From Hungatella sp. UBA3147 (GTDB lineage Bacteria; Bacillota; Clostridia; Lachnospirales; Lachnospiraceae), in contig DEYX01000283.1 of the NCBI GenBank assembly GCA_002365025.1, positions 1-16,212 of the forward strand: a DNA stretch of 16,212 nucleotides. Reading direction: 5' to 3'. The position numbers were made by a program, and so were the translations under genes. Position 1 is the stretch's first letter. Each line of letters starts with the position of its first letter. This document shows, piece by piece, positions 6,279-13,827 of the stretch. Below the pieces are notes generated by a model that worked only from the letters and a program-made list of their open reading frames with translations, searched no databases and was not told the DNA's origin.

Positions 6279-6328
6279 AAAGGAGTCAGGCATTGCCGTT
6301 GACAATCTACATGGCACTCCTTTATAAT
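6279..6328 (+). promoter_or_regulatory. Consensus promoter of the zinc-ribbon gene within an inverted repeat
   Basis: TTGACA (6299-6304), an 18-base spacer and TATAAT (6323-6328) form a perfect-consensus sigma-A promoter about 70 bases before the gene start. The inverted repeat AAAGGAGT (6279-6286) / ACTCCTTT (6316-6323) surrounds the -35 and touches the -10, so it may be an operator. A second TTGACA at 6343-6348 has no good -10. Confidence 0.6.
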
Positions 6329-6395
6329 AAAGTTAACTTGTATTGACAATATAAGCTGACGATTGATGAGTTACTCCACGAAAGGAATGATAAAT

Positions 6396-6659
6396 ATGGC
6401 GGAAGTGACAATGTGCCAAAGCTGTGGTTTACCTTTTAACAAAGAACACTCTCATTTCATTGCAACAGAGTCTGACGGAAGCAGAAGTATTTATTGCACG
6501 AATTGTTATAAAGACGGAAAATTTATTGAGCCTGATCTAACGATGGAAGAAATGACTGAGATGCTTGTACCTGTCTTAGGGAGATCCATAGGCGAGGAAG
6601 AAGCAAGAAAAGATATAACAACTGTACTGCCAACTCTTAAACGTTGGAAGAAATCATAA
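6396..6659 (+). CDS. Putative zinc-ribbon domain protein, 87 aa
   Basis: A small cytoplasmic protein with two CxxC knuckles: MCQSCGLPF (C7, C10) and YCTNCYKDG (C34, C37), expected to hold one zinc ion. This matches the small 'putative zinc ribbon' family common in Firmicutes, in which the ribbon is followed by a short helical tail (here MEEMTEMLVPVLGRSIGEEE). The molecular role of the family is unknown. The start at 6396 is chosen because AAAGGA lies nine bases upstream; the ATG at 6363 would add 11 residues that include the ribosome binding site. It is a single gene between a consensus promoter and a strong terminator. Confidence 0.8.
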   Translation: MAEVTMCQSCGLPFNKEHSHFIATESDGSRSIYCTNCYKDGKFIEPDLTMEEMTEMLVPVLGRSIGEEEARKDITTVLPTLKRWKKS

Positions 6660-6715
6660 ACTGAAAAGGTAAGCGATCCCTGTAAGTTATCATTTTCCTA
6701 ATTAGGCTGCGTATC

Positions 6716-6759
6716 AAAAAACTGCTGATTTAGTCTTCAATGACAGTCAGCAGTTTTTT
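6716..6759 (+). terminator. Intrinsic terminator of the zinc-ribbon gene
   Basis: AAAAAACTGCTGA (6716-6728) pairs with TCAGCAGTTTTTT (6747-6759) around an 18-base loop. The stem ends in a run of six T. The A run on the other side allows termination in both directions. Confidence 0.85.
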
Positions 6760-6887
6760 AAATATCCCATCAGAATTCTATGTAACCGATTGCCATAAAT
6801 AACCTAGCCTACAATTTTTTTATTTCAATCATAATCCACTTGCCACAGATCCAAAATCTCTGTATAGTAAATCTGAGGTGATAAATC

Positions 6888-7217
6888 ATGCGCGTAGTTA
6901 CAAGAATAAGAATCGGAAAAGATAAAATTTTTATTGGCAAAGGCGTAAAAGAAATGTTAGATGCCATTGAACTGTGTAAATCCATTAAAAAAGCAACGGA
7001 ACAAACAGGAATTTCTTATCCAAAAGCCATTCGAATGATTCGGACTCTGGAAGAAGAACTGGGATTTCCTGTTGTTATTTCCGAAAAGGGCGGAAATGAA
7101 CGGGGAGGAACACGCTTAACCGAAAAAGGCAAAGAAGTCCTTGAGACGTATCGAAGGATTGAGAAAGCCGTGGAAGAATATGCGGAAAATCTGATTGAAC
7201 AGGAATTCCGTTTTTAA
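6888..7217 (+). CDS. ModE/LysR-type winged helix-turn-helix regulator, 109 aa
   Basis: It consists almost only of the DNA-binding domain found at the N-terminus of ModE and LysR proteins. IFIGKGVKEMLDAIELCKSI leads into a helix-turn-helix, KKATEQTGISYPKAIRMIRT, then LEEELGFPVVISEKGGNERG with the wing GGTRLTEKGKEVLETYRRIE. The molybdate-binding TOBE domains of full ModE (about 260 aa) are absent, so this is the stand-alone form common in clostridia, often near molybdenum or metal-related genes. No such gene is nearby. GAGGTG lies at good spacing before the ATG. The next gene starts 71 bases downstream on the same strand and could be a target or operon partner. The effector is unknown. Confidence 0.8.
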   Translation: MRVVTRIRIGKDKIFIGKGVKEMLDAIELCKSIKKATEQTGISYPKAIRMIRTLEEELGFPVVISEKGGNERGGTRLTEKGKEVLETYRRIEKAVEEYAENLIEQEFRF

Positions 7218-7288
7218 AAGACGGGCTTAATATACCAAAACGTATAATTTTTCAGCCGCTGCGCATACTCAACTCGTGAGGTGATCAT

Positions 7289-7876
7289 ATGAAACTTTTG
7301 AATCTCTGCGAGATTGTTTTTCGGTGCGCTTTATTTGCGTTGGCAGCTTATCATATTTTCAAACGGGAATTTAAGTTAATGAAATCCGTCATCTTAGTAT
7401 TTGCATTGTCCTTCTTACCGGAACTTCTAAATGCCGTATTTAAAATAAGAATTGACGGCTTTAGCATCCTCGTGTATTTTACCATCATATTCATGGCATT
7501 ATACCTGGGCAGCTCATACTGTTTTTATGATAAATATAAATGGTGGGACCGGGCGATCCATTTCCTGTCCGGCGTTGGTTTTGTGGGCTTTGGAATTGCA
7601 TTTGCCGGTACAGGCTCTGGCATTATGAAATTGGTGATCCTGTTGTTTGGTTTTACTTTTTCCGTAACACTTCATGTGATTTGGGAAGTACTTGAATATA
7701 TAAGCGACTGTATCACCCATGGGAATGCACAGCGCTGGCAAAAGTTCCATACTTCGAATAACCATGTGTCTGAAAAAGCACTTCAGCCTGCCGGTCTTGT
7801 GGATACGATGAATGATGCGATCTGCTGCATAACAGGTGCTGGTCTTTCCATTCTTGTCTGGTGGTTTTTTATTTAA
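7289..7876 (+). CDS. DUF2238-like multi-pass membrane protein
   Basis: Integral membrane protein of 195 aa with about five or six hydrophobic helices (near residues 5-22, 32-50, 57-75, 92-108, 113-132 and 178-195). The conserved polar residues match the DUF2238 (YjdF-type) family: KWWDRAIHFLSG (85-95), HVIWEVLEY (129-137, with E133 and E136 inside a helix) and GLVDTMNDAI (169-178, with D172 and D176). These acidic and histidine residues could form a membrane-embedded metal or substrate site, but the family has no established function. GAGGTGAT precedes the ATG. It follows the winged-helix regulator gene, without an obvious terminator between, so co-transcription is possible. Confidence 0.75.
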   Translation: MKLLNLCEIVFRCALFALAAYHIFKREFKLMKSVILVFALSFLPELLNAVFKIRIDGFSILVYFTIIFMALYLGSSYCFYDKYKWWDRAIHFLSGVGFVGFGIAFAGTGSGIMKLVILLFGFTFSVTLHVIWEVLEYISDCITHGNAQRWQKFHTSNNHVSEKALQPAGLVDTMNDAICCITGAGLSILVWWFFI

Positions 7877-7885
7877 TTTTTCTGT

Positions 7886-7922
7886 ACCTCCCTTTCAGAC
7901 AGACACTGCCTGAAAGGGAGGT
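7886..7922 (+). terminator. 13-bp perfect hairpin after the DUF2238-like gene
   Basis: ACCTCCCTTTCAG (7886-7898) pairs without mismatch with CTGAAAGGGAGGT (7910-7922) around an 11-base loop. The following TATATTA is a poor T run, but position and strength fit a terminator between the membrane protein gene and the sporulation promoter. Confidence 0.65.
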
Positions 7923-7935
7923 TATATTATGCTTC

Positions 7936-7965
7936 TGAATATTTTTTCTAAAAAACCTCATAATA
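7936..7965 (+). promoter_or_regulatory. Sigma-G (forespore) promoter of the SASP gene
   Basis: TGAATA (7936-7941), a 17-base spacer and CATAATA (7959-7965) match the known sigma-G pattern TGMATR / CATNHTA at every defined position. Transcription would start about 20 bases before the spore protein's ATG. Confidence 0.75.
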
Positions 7966-7993
7966 CTTATAAAACGAATTGAGGTGATTCTAT

Positions 7994-8179
7994 ATGCCAA
8001 ACAGAAATGTAATTCCGGAAGCAAGGGAGGCTCTTGACCGGTTTAAGTATGAAATCGCCGAAGAAACCGGCTTCCCTATAAAAAGCAATGATTATAGCAA
8101 AATGACATCTTATCAATATGGTTATATGGTTAAAAAGATGATTGAAGAGCAGGAAAAACAGATAATAGAAAGATCTTAA
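7994..8179 (+). CDS. Alpha/beta-type small acid-soluble spore protein (SASP)
   Basis: DNA-binding protein that coats and protects spore DNA and is degraded at germination. The 61-aa sequence has both conserved SASP blocks: EAREALDRFKYEIAEETGF (about residues 9-27), which includes the segment recognised by the germination protease GPR (KYEIAEE), and TSYQYGYMVKKMIEEQEKQI (about 38-57). Compared with major SASPs it lacks the Asn/Gln-rich start, and the usual GG in the second block is replaced by YG, so it is a minor, divergent member. GAGGTGAT lies before the ATG and a fully matching sigma-G promoter precedes it. The 62-aa gene follows 17 bases later and probably shares the transcript. Confidence 0.88.
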   Translation: MPNRNVIPEAREALDRFKYEIAEETGFPIKSNDYSKMTSYQYGYMVKKMIEEQEKQIIERS

Positions 8180-8196
8180 TGCAAAGAGGTTTAAAG

Positions 8197-8385
8197 ATGG
8201 GAAATTATAAAAGCGGTGCAGAATTGCCTGTAGGCCTTGGTTTGGCGCTGGAAGAATATAAAGCAATGGATTATTTCTTCTCCTTACCCACCCAGGCGCA
8301 GCAGCAAATCATCGATCATACTCAAATGGTACAATCCAGAGAAGAAATGCTTTCGTATGTACAATCTGTCGTAGCATCAAAATAA
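8197..8385 (+). CDS. Small protein of unknown function in the SASP transcript, 62 aa
   Basis: I recall no named family. The product is soluble, mostly helical and slightly acidic: GAELPVGLGLALEEYKAMDY, then FFSLPTQAQQQIIDHTQMVQ and SREEMLSYVQSV. There is no signal, metal or nucleotide motif. The start at 8197 is chosen because AAAGAGG lies seven bases upstream; a Met at 8179 overlaps the SASP stop codon (TAATG), which would allow translational coupling but lacks a ribosome binding site of its own. No promoter lies between it and the SASP gene, and a strong terminator follows, so forespore expression is inferred. Confidence 0.75.
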   Translation: MGNYKSGAELPVGLGLALEEYKAMDYFFSLPTQAQQQIIDHTQMVQSREEMLSYVQSVVASK

Positions 8386-8413
8386 AAGAAACAAATCTCC
8401 AATAAAAAGACAG

Positions 8414-8462
8414 CAGTCACTCTTATAATGGGCAAATACCCTTACAGGAGTGACTGTTTTTT
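8414..8462. terminator. Bidirectional terminator between the spore unit and the GH2 operon
   Basis: CAGTCACTC (8414-8422) pairs with GAGTGACTG (8448-8456), with further pairing inside, and ends in TTTTTTAT for the plus strand. The complementary strand ends in CTGTCTTTTTATT, so the convergent glycosidase operon can terminate here as well. Confidence 0.85.
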
Positions 8463-8506
8463 ATAAATAGCAATAATAAATAACAGACTCTGACAAGAGG
8501 TGTAAA

Positions 8507-10306
8507 CTACCGGAGTTCATCTCTCCAATATGCCACTCTCTTCTCATTAATTTCTTTTATCTTCTCAGGATCCACTTTAAAGTTTCTCCTGATATCCATT
8601 AATCCATTGACTTCCTGCTGCACATCCGTAACCTGGGTGTAGCAATAGCCGCATACATAGGGGATCTCCTTAATGGCAGTCGTAATGCTCTCAAACCTAT
8701 TTAAAAACTCCTCTTTTGTATTGACCTTGTTCCCATACCCCCAGCCCTCTTTGTCGTTGTCAAACGCGATGCCGCCAAACTCACTGATCATCACCGGCTG
8801 GCCCTTGTAAGAAAAGCCATTGGCAAAAGCTGATTTAGATGTGGAGTGGTAAACCTCTGCCGCCAAAATATCATCCTTGTATTCTGTATAACGCTTCTTG
8901 AGTACCTCTCCCTTCTCCTCGTAGTCATGCAGGGTAATGATATCGGAAACCGTATGCTCCCAGCCATCATTTACAATTACCGGACGATATTTATCGATGC
9001 TTTTCGTCAAGTGATAAATCCCCTCGGTAAAATGCTGCTCACTCCTGTTCGTCTCGACCCGGGGGATCCCCCAGGATTCATTTAACGGAGTCCATGTAAT
9101 AATAGACGGATGATTATAATTCTGTTTTACAATATCAAGCCATTCCCTCGTAAACAGTTCCACTGCGCGGTCGGAATAAACATAAGCGGCAGGTGCCTCA
9201 CTCCAGACCAGCATCCCTTTAACATCACACCAGTAAAGAAACCTTTCATCCTCTATCTTCTGATGCTTCCGCAAACCGTTGTACCCCAGCGCATGAATTT
9301 TATCAATATCTTCGATCAGCGCTTCCTCATCCGGCGGTGTCAAATGGGTTTCTTCCCAATACCCCTGATCAAGAATCAGTCTCTGATATAATGGTGCCCC
9401 GTTTAAAAGAATGTTTGGACCATCGATCCGGATCTCACGCATTCCAAAATAGGCCCCAACCTCGTCACATACCTCTCCATCATAAAGGGTACGGAAACAG
9501 ATATCATAAAGACGGGGCTCCGCCGGGGTCCATGTACATATCCCCCATGGGTTATCTGCCTCGGCTGCTTCCAGGTCAATGAAAGCCTTTGTGGGATTTT
9601 TCCCTATGCCGGTCAGCGTCCTTATCACAAACCTGCCACCAAAACTGACAGCTGCCTCTACCTCCAGCCTTCTCCCGTCAAGGGGATTTGGACAGTCCAC
9701 GGTATATTCAAGCTCAAGCCCGCCTGACTGTAAATTGGGCGTCATTTTTACAGAGTTTAAGCTGATGTCCGGTACATACTCCATCCATACAGTTTTCCAG
9801 ATTCCTGTCGTCTGCACATACCAGCAGCCAAAATTTTCAGAAACCCAACGCTGCTTTCCCCTTGGCTGCTGGGGATCCATATGATCCTCGGCTTTTACGA
9901 CTACAAGGTTCTCTCCATCCTTTACAAGGTTTGTGATATCAAAGGAAAAACGGGAATATCCGCCTTCATGCATACCGGCCAATTGCCCATTGATCCATAC
10001 CTTCGTCAGGAAGTCACTTCCCTCAAAATGTAGAAACAGCTTATTTCCTGATAATTTTTCTTTTTCAGCCTGGAATCTGCGGCCATACCACACATAATGG
10101 TGTACCCCTTCGTCATGGATCTTACTTTTCTTTGTTTCATAAGTATAGGGTACGCATATCTCCTTTTCCGTATGGAAACCCTCATACCAGCACTTAACTT
10201 CTCCTTTATTGTCATCATCAAAATCGAAGTCCCAAGCACCGTTTAAATTGATCCAGTCCCTACGGACAAACTGTGGTCTTGGATAGTCTTTTTGATAGCA
10301 TAGCAT
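8507..10306 (-). CDS. Glycoside hydrolase family 2 enzyme (beta-galactosidase/beta-glucuronidase type)
   Basis: Retaining exo-glycosidase, predicted cytoplasmic because it has no signal peptide. Domains: sugar-binding jelly roll (about residues 10-185, with LNGAWDFDFD and VWINGQLAGMHEGGYSRFSF), immunoglobulin-like domain (about 190-290) and catalytic TIM barrel (about 297-590). The acid/base is Glu410 in WTPLNESWG and the nucleophile is Glu509 in MISEFGG. The 599-aa length is close to beta-glucuronidases and shorter than LacZ; the exact sugar cannot be read from sequence. The start at 10306 is preferred because AAAGGAG lies nine bases upstream; a GTG at 10342 would overlap the permease stop codon. 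It is the last gene of the sugar operon, 32 bases after the permease gene, so it probably hydrolyses the imported glycoside. Confidence 0.88.
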   Translation of the reverse strand: MLCYQKDYPRPQFVRRDWINLNGAWDFDFDDDNKGEVKCWYEGFHTEKEICVPYTYETKKSKIHDEGVHHYVWYGRRFQAEKEKLSGNKLFLHFEGSDFLTKVWINGQLAGMHEGGYSRFSFDITNLVKDGENLVVVKAEDHMDPQQPRGKQRWVSENFGCWYVQTTGIWKTVWMEYVPDISLNSVKMTPNLQSGGLELEYTVDCPNPLDGRRLEVEAAVSFGGRFVIRTLTGIGKNPTKAFIDLEAAEADNPWGICTWTPAEPRLYDICFRTLYDGEVCDEVGAYFGMREIRIDGPNILLNGAPLYQRLILDQGYWEETHLTPPDEEALIEDIDKIHALGYNGLRKHQKIEDERFLYWCDVKGMLVWSEAPAAYVYSDRAVELFTREWLDIVKQNYNHPSIITWTPLNESWGIPRVETNRSEQHFTEGIYHLTKSIDKYRPVIVNDGWEHTVSDIITLHDYEEKGEVLKKRYTEYKDDILAAEVYHSTSKSAFANGFSYKGQPVMISEFGGIAFDNDKEGWGYGNKVNTKEEFLNRFESITTAIKEIPYVCGYCYTQVTDVQQEVNGLMDIRRNFKVDPEKIKEINEKRVAYWRDELR

Positions 10307-10338
10307 GTAATAATTCTCCTTTCCTCTTTTCAGCCTGC

Positions 10339-11169
10339 TCACCCCTTAACGCCGGACATCGTGATTCCCTGCACGATCTGTTTTTCAAATATAAGATAAA
10401 TGATGATGGCAGGGATGGATGCGATCATATTAGCCGTCATCGGTTTCACATAATCCACGGTATAGGTTCCGGCAAAAATGGGAATACCCACAGGCAATGT
10501 AAATTTACTGCTGTCCATGGCGCAGAGCAGAGGCCACAGATAATTATTCCAGCTTCCGATAAATGCGAAAATGCTGATGGTGGAAATCACTGCCTTTGAT
10601 AGGGGCATGATGATACGGGCAAAAATCATAATTTCTCCGGCTCCGTCGATCCTTGCGGCTTCGATGAGGGAATCCGGAAGGCCCTTAAAAAACGTCACCA
10701 TGATAATCAGATTCATGGATACCGCCACGGACGGTAAAAGCAATCCTGCGTAAGTATCAATCAGCTTTAGTCCATTGGCAGTAATAAACAGCGGCACAAT
10801 AGTCGCTTCCCCCGGTACCATGAGTCCTAACAAAAAGTAAATATACAGCTTATTTCTCCCCATAAACTTAATTTTTGCCAGAGCATAGGCTGCCATGGCG
10901 GAAAACAGGACTGTTAAAACTGTAACAAGCACAGCAACGATCACAGAATTCAACAGCCACTTGGCAACATCGGAACCGATGATCAGGTCCAGATAATTCC
11001 GAAATGTATAGGGGGGCGTAAACCAGCTGCCCACGCTTATGATCTGCTTTCCCTCATACTGAAGGGATACGAAAAAGGCCCAGATCACAGGTGCCAGAAA
11101 AATGACGGCCAGTCCTGCGGATAAAAGAGTCAACGCAATGCTCCCTGCTTTTACTTTCTTACGCTTCAT
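10339..11169 (-). CDS. Carbohydrate ABC transporter permease, MalG/CUT1 type
   Basis: Inner-membrane channel subunit of a sugar importer, 276 aa with six predicted helices. The N-terminus is MKRKKVKAGS followed by the first helix (IALTLLSAGLAVIFLAPVIW). The cytoplasmic EAA loop, EAARIDGAGEIMIFARIIMP, contacts the ATPase. The C-terminal IIIYLIFEKQIVQGITMSGV with a final KG is the standard MalG-type ending. The start at 11169 is chosen because GGGGGAAAAGG precedes it and it gives a normal N-terminus; the frame is open to 11292, but that part overlaps the upstream permease gene and reads as nonsense. The start overlaps the end of that gene by 11 bases, implying translational coupling. Confidence 0.92.
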   Translation of the reverse strand: MKRKKVKAGSIALTLLSAGLAVIFLAPVIWAFFVSLQYEGKQIISVGSWFTPPYTFRNYLDLIIGSDVAKWLLNSVIVAVLVTVLTVLFSAMAAYALAKIKFMGRNKLYIYFLLGLMVPGEATIVPLFITANGLKLIDTYAGLLLPSVAVSMNLIIMVTFFKGLPDSLIEAARIDGAGEIMIFARIIMPLSKAVISTISIFAFIGSWNNYLWPLLCAMDSSKFTLPVGIPIFAGTYTVDYVKPMTANMIASIPAIIIYLIFEKQIVQGITMSGVKG

Positions 11170-12079
11170 CTTCCTTTTCCCCCTTCCTCTGAACCGCCTT
11201 CTGGATAAGCGTACATACGACCAGAATAGCAAACAGCACATAGGACATGGCCGCAGCATAGCCCATATTGTTCTTCGTAAATCCTGTCTCATAAATATAT
11301 TGAATCAAGGGTTTTGTACTTCCTGCCGGCCCCCCTGCCGTGATTAACTGGATCTGGCCGAACACCTTGAAGCTGGCAATGATCTGCAGCATGACGATTA
11401 AGTAAGTAGTTGGCTTTAATAAAGGCAGAACAATGGAAAACAGCTGCTGCCATTTCGCCGCTCCGTCGATTTCCGCTGCCTCGTAAATCTCCGGTGAAAT
11501 ATCCTGCAGAGCCGATAAATATAATAGCATGGAAAATCCCTCGGTCCACCATACGGTCATCATGGTTACTACCGCCCATGCATGATTTGTGTCAATCAAC
11601 CACTGGATTTCCGATCCGGGACCTAAAATTCCGGTCAGATGCAGAACTCCGTTTACAAAACCCATATAGGGTGCAAACATATATTTTGCAATAAAGGACG
11701 CAACAGAAACGGATATAATACTGGGAAGATAATATGCGACCCTTAACCCCCGTCTGATTTTCACCGGCCTGTTGGCAAACAGTGCCAGTATCAAAGCCAT
11801 AATCACCAGAAAAGGTACGGAAAGGATGACAAAGATGATCGTATGTTCCAGTGCGTCAACAAACTTCTGATCCGATAAAAATTTAGTATAATTATCCAGT
11901 CCTACAAATTTTACCTTGCCCATTAAAGACCACTTATGCAGGCTCACATACAGCCCCTGAATCACCGGCCATATGGTAAAAACCGTATATAAGGCCAAAA
12001 AAGGAAGGCACAATCCCAGTCCTGTAGCCATATCTCTTAATTTTCTGCTTCTGCTCAAATTACTGTCCTCCCTAACCAT
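11159..12079 (-). CDS. Carbohydrate ABC transporter permease, MalF/CUT1 type
   Basis: Partner channel subunit of 306 aa with six predicted helices. The first helix is GLCLPFLALYTVFTIWPVIQ, followed by GLYVSLHKWSLMGKVKFVGL and the D-N-Y motif usual in sugar permeases. The EAA loop, YEAAEIDGAAKWQQLFSIVL, is at about 199-218. ITAGGPAGSTKPLIQYIY is the conserved periplasmic-side segment. The start at 12079 (MVREDSN) is chosen because AAAAAGGA precedes it closely; the earlier in-frame Met at 12127 would translate the intergenic hairpin. It lies between the binding protein and the second permease. No ATPase gene is in the operon. Confidence 0.92.
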   Translation of the reverse strand: MVREDSNLSRSRKLRDMATGLGLCLPFLALYTVFTIWPVIQGLYVSLHKWSLMGKVKFVGLDNYTKFLSDQKFVDALEHTIIFVILSVPFLVIMALILALFANRPVKIRRGLRVAYYLPSIISVSVASFIAKYMFAPYMGFVNGVLHLTGILGPGSEIQWLIDTNHAWAVVTMMTVWWTEGFSMLLYLSALQDISPEIYEAAEIDGAAKWQQLFSIVLPLLKPTTYLIVMLQIIASFKVFGQIQLITAGGPAGSTKPLIQYIYETGFTKNNMGYAAAMSYVLFAILVVCTLIQKAVQRKGEKEDEA

Positions 12080-12095
12080 GCAATCCTTTTTACAA

Positions 12096-12120
12096 AGAGG
12101 GGAGAACGATTCCCCCCTCT
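12096..12120 (-). terminator. Intercistronic hairpin between binding protein and permease genes
   Basis: On the minus strand AGAGGGG pairs with CCCCTCT, extended by one G-U pair and GAA/TTC around a TCG loop, and ends in TTTGT. Such hairpins after binding-protein genes usually stabilise the upstream mRNA or partly terminate transcription, giving more binding protein than permease. Confidence 0.6.
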
Positions 12121-12133
12121 GTTTCATTAAAAG

Positions 12134-13549
12134 TTACGGAAGGTTTGACTCAAGCTCGTCATATAAAGCATCAATTCCGGAGGCAGCATCTCCCTTTCCG
12201 GTCCAGATGGTATCCAGGCTGTCGATCATCCCTTTCTTCATTCCGTTGAAGGTAGATACCTTTGCCGGAAGGACTGCTTTCTCCACCTCAGACATGTAGC
12301 TGCTTCTGTATGGAAGTGCCTTATAGGCGTCACTTGCAAGAACCTCCTTACATGCCGGGATCTGGCCGGAGCCGGCCCAAGTAACCCCGCCTTTCATGGA
12401 TGCTGCTACCATGAATTCTACCGCTGCTTTGCTGTCGGCTTCATTCCTTGAATTCTTTGTAGGAAGAATGAAGGTATGGGAATCAGCCCAGCAGTTATCG
12501 GTATCAAAAAGCTTGGGGAATGCCATGGGGACAAAGCTTAAGTTATCCGTCTGCTCAAAAGCACCTACCGCCCAGGTTCCGCCGATGCAGATTCCCGCTT
12601 TTCCGGTCTGGAAGAATTTCTGGTGGTCATCAATGCCTTCAGCAACGTAACCCTTGTCATACAGTCCCTTTACAAATTCCGCCGCTTTTACTGCCTTCTC
12701 CTTATCAAGGGTAACTTTCTTGCTGTCATCGCTGACGATAGGGGTTCCTCCCATCTGGAAATAGGTTGCCCACCACAGGCGGTACGGATCGTCTCCGTTA
12801 TTGGTAATAGCAATGGTTGTGCCATCTTCCGGGATCACGGCCTTGATCTTATCACAAACGGCATAAAAGTCATCCGCGCTCTTAATATCAACACTTCCTG
12901 CCGCATTCAAGGTCACGCCGGCTTTTTCCAATATTTCTTTGTTGAAATACATGATCTCTGCATGGGTGTCCAAAGGTACCGCATAGATTTCTCCGTCAAA
13001 CGTCACGGCATCAATGGAGGCCTGTGAATAATTCTGGCTTAAATCGATCCCCAGCTCGTCAAGATAGGAAGTGATCGGCTGTACCACACCGTCTTCCACC
13101 AGCTGAGGAAGAGAAGAAGCGTGGGAAATGCCGATATCCGGCCCTTTTCCGGCAGCAACAGCTGTCTGGAGCTTTGTATAATAATCCGCCCATACCAGCA
13201 TGATGGACTGTACCTGTTTCGTCGGGTTCGTGCCGTTGTACTCCTCAATCATCTTGGTCATGAAACCGCCGTCACCACCGCTGAACAGAGACCACATGAC
13301 CAGCTTGTTGGCATCCACTGCCACCTGCTCCGGATTGTTAACCGTTCCGTCGTCATTAACATTCTTTGTTTCTTCCGCAGCTGCTGCCGAAGTTTCTCCA
13401 CCGGAAGTTTCCTTGCTCTCCTGAGTCCCCTGTGCCGCCTGGGTACCCGCAGTTGTCTGCGTCGTTGTGCTGCTTCCGCATCCTGACATTGCCGCCATAA
13501 CCAGTGCCGCTGCACCTAATGCAGCCATCCATTTTTTGCCCTTTCTCAT
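12134..13549 (-). CDS. Sugar ABC transporter substrate-binding lipoprotein (CUT1)
   Basis: Extracytoplasmic lipid-anchored receptor that delivers a carbohydrate to the two permeases. The 471-aa protein starts with a lipoprotein signal, MRKGKKWMAALGAAALVMAA, then MSGC with the lipidated Cys24. A Ser/Thr/Gln/Glu-rich linker covers about residues 25-65. The rest is a family-1 extracellular solute-binding fold with LVMWSLFSGGDGGFMTKMIE near the start of the mature domain and GKAGICIGGTWAVGAF in the conserved middle. AAGGAGG lies before the ATG at 13549; the upstream frame to 13588 is not needed. It is the first gene of the operon and is preceded by a promoter and palindromic operators. The substrate is inferred to be a beta-linked oligosaccharide because of the GH2 gene. 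Confidence 0.92.
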   Translation of the reverse strand: MRKGKKWMAALGAAALVMAAMSGCGSSTTTQTTAGTQAAQGTQESKETSGGETSAAAAEETKNVNDDGTVNNPEQVAVDANKLVMWSLFSGGDGGFMTKMIEEYNGTNPTKQVQSIMLVWADYYTKLQTAVAAGKGPDIGISHASSLPQLVEDGVVQPITSYLDELGIDLSQNYSQASIDAVTFDGEIYAVPLDTHAEIMYFNKEILEKAGVTLNAAGSVDIKSADDFYAVCDKIKAVIPEDGTTIAITNNGDDPYRLWWATYFQMGGTPIVSDDSKKVTLDKEKAVKAAEFVKGLYDKGYVAEGIDDHQKFFQTGKAGICIGGTWAVGAFEQTDNLSFVPMAFPKLFDTDNCWADSHTFILPTKNSRNEADSKAAVEFMVAASMKGGVTWAGSGQIPACKEVLASDAYKALPYRSSYMSEVEKAVLPAKVSTFNGMKKGMIDSLDTIWTGKGDAASGIDALYDELESNLP

Positions 13550-13630
13550 AATTACCTCCTTGTCTTGTTTAGTTACCTCGCAAACCATAAAACAGCCTGT
13601 CGCATTTTGTCCAATAAAAGCTTGGTCAGC

Positions 13631-13685
13631 AACAGTATTACTGTTTCAATAAATCAACAATACACCTTTTCATTGTGTTAGTCAA
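13631..13685 (-). promoter_or_regulatory. Sugar operon promoter with palindromic operator O1
   Basis: On the minus strand the -35 TTGACT (13680-13685), a 17-base spacer and -10 TATTGT (13657-13662) place the transcription start near 13650. The perfect 15-bp palindrome AACAGTA-T-TACTGTT (13631-13645) lies immediately downstream of that point, a position where a bound repressor blocks transcription. Confidence 0.6.
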
Positions 13686-13734
13686 TATATTATACTCTAT
13701 TTTATTTAATATTTTGTATATTTTATCTCTTTAC

Positions 13735-13749
13735 AACAGTATTGCTGTT
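13735..13749. promoter_or_regulatory. Operator copy O2
   Basis: AACAGTATTGCTGTT differs from O1 by one base. Its start is 104 bases from the start of O1, close to ten DNA turns, so both sites face the same side of the helix. Confidence 0.5.
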
Positions 13750-13827
13750 TTATTATTTATTTCTATCATTTGGAAAAATAGAATCCCTGTTATAATACAT
13801 CGTTTTCTTCTCCCATGCCCAAGGCAG

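Noticed and set aside
7826..7855. A second sigma-G-like promoter (TGCATA, 17 bases, CATTCTT)
   Set aside because: It lies inside the DUF2238-like coding region, has a mismatch in the -10, is followed by a strong hairpin, and a better promoter lies 110 bases downstream.
7929..7982. A 17-codon frame whose ribosome binding site is the 3' arm of the 7886-7922 hairpin and whose stop overlaps the SASP ribosome binding site
   Set aside because: The fully matching sigma-G promoter (7936-7965) lies inside this frame, so SASP transcripts would start downstream of its ATG.
11170..11292. N-terminal extension of the MalG-type permease
   Set aside because: It overlaps the MalF-type gene by over 100 bases, reads as Arg/Cys-rich nonsense, and a proper start with ribosome binding site exists at 11169.
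12080..12127. N-terminal extension of the MalF-type permease
   Set aside because: It would translate the intercistronic hairpin (12096-12120) and has no ribosome binding site.
12396..13486. Several plus-strand frames of 60-134 codons opposite the binding-protein gene
   Set aside because: They are antisense shadows of a well-supported gene, with no ribosome binding sites or recognisable domains.
13562..13625. CcpA (cre) site near the sugar operon promoter
   Set aside because: No sequence close enough to the cre consensus was found on either strand.
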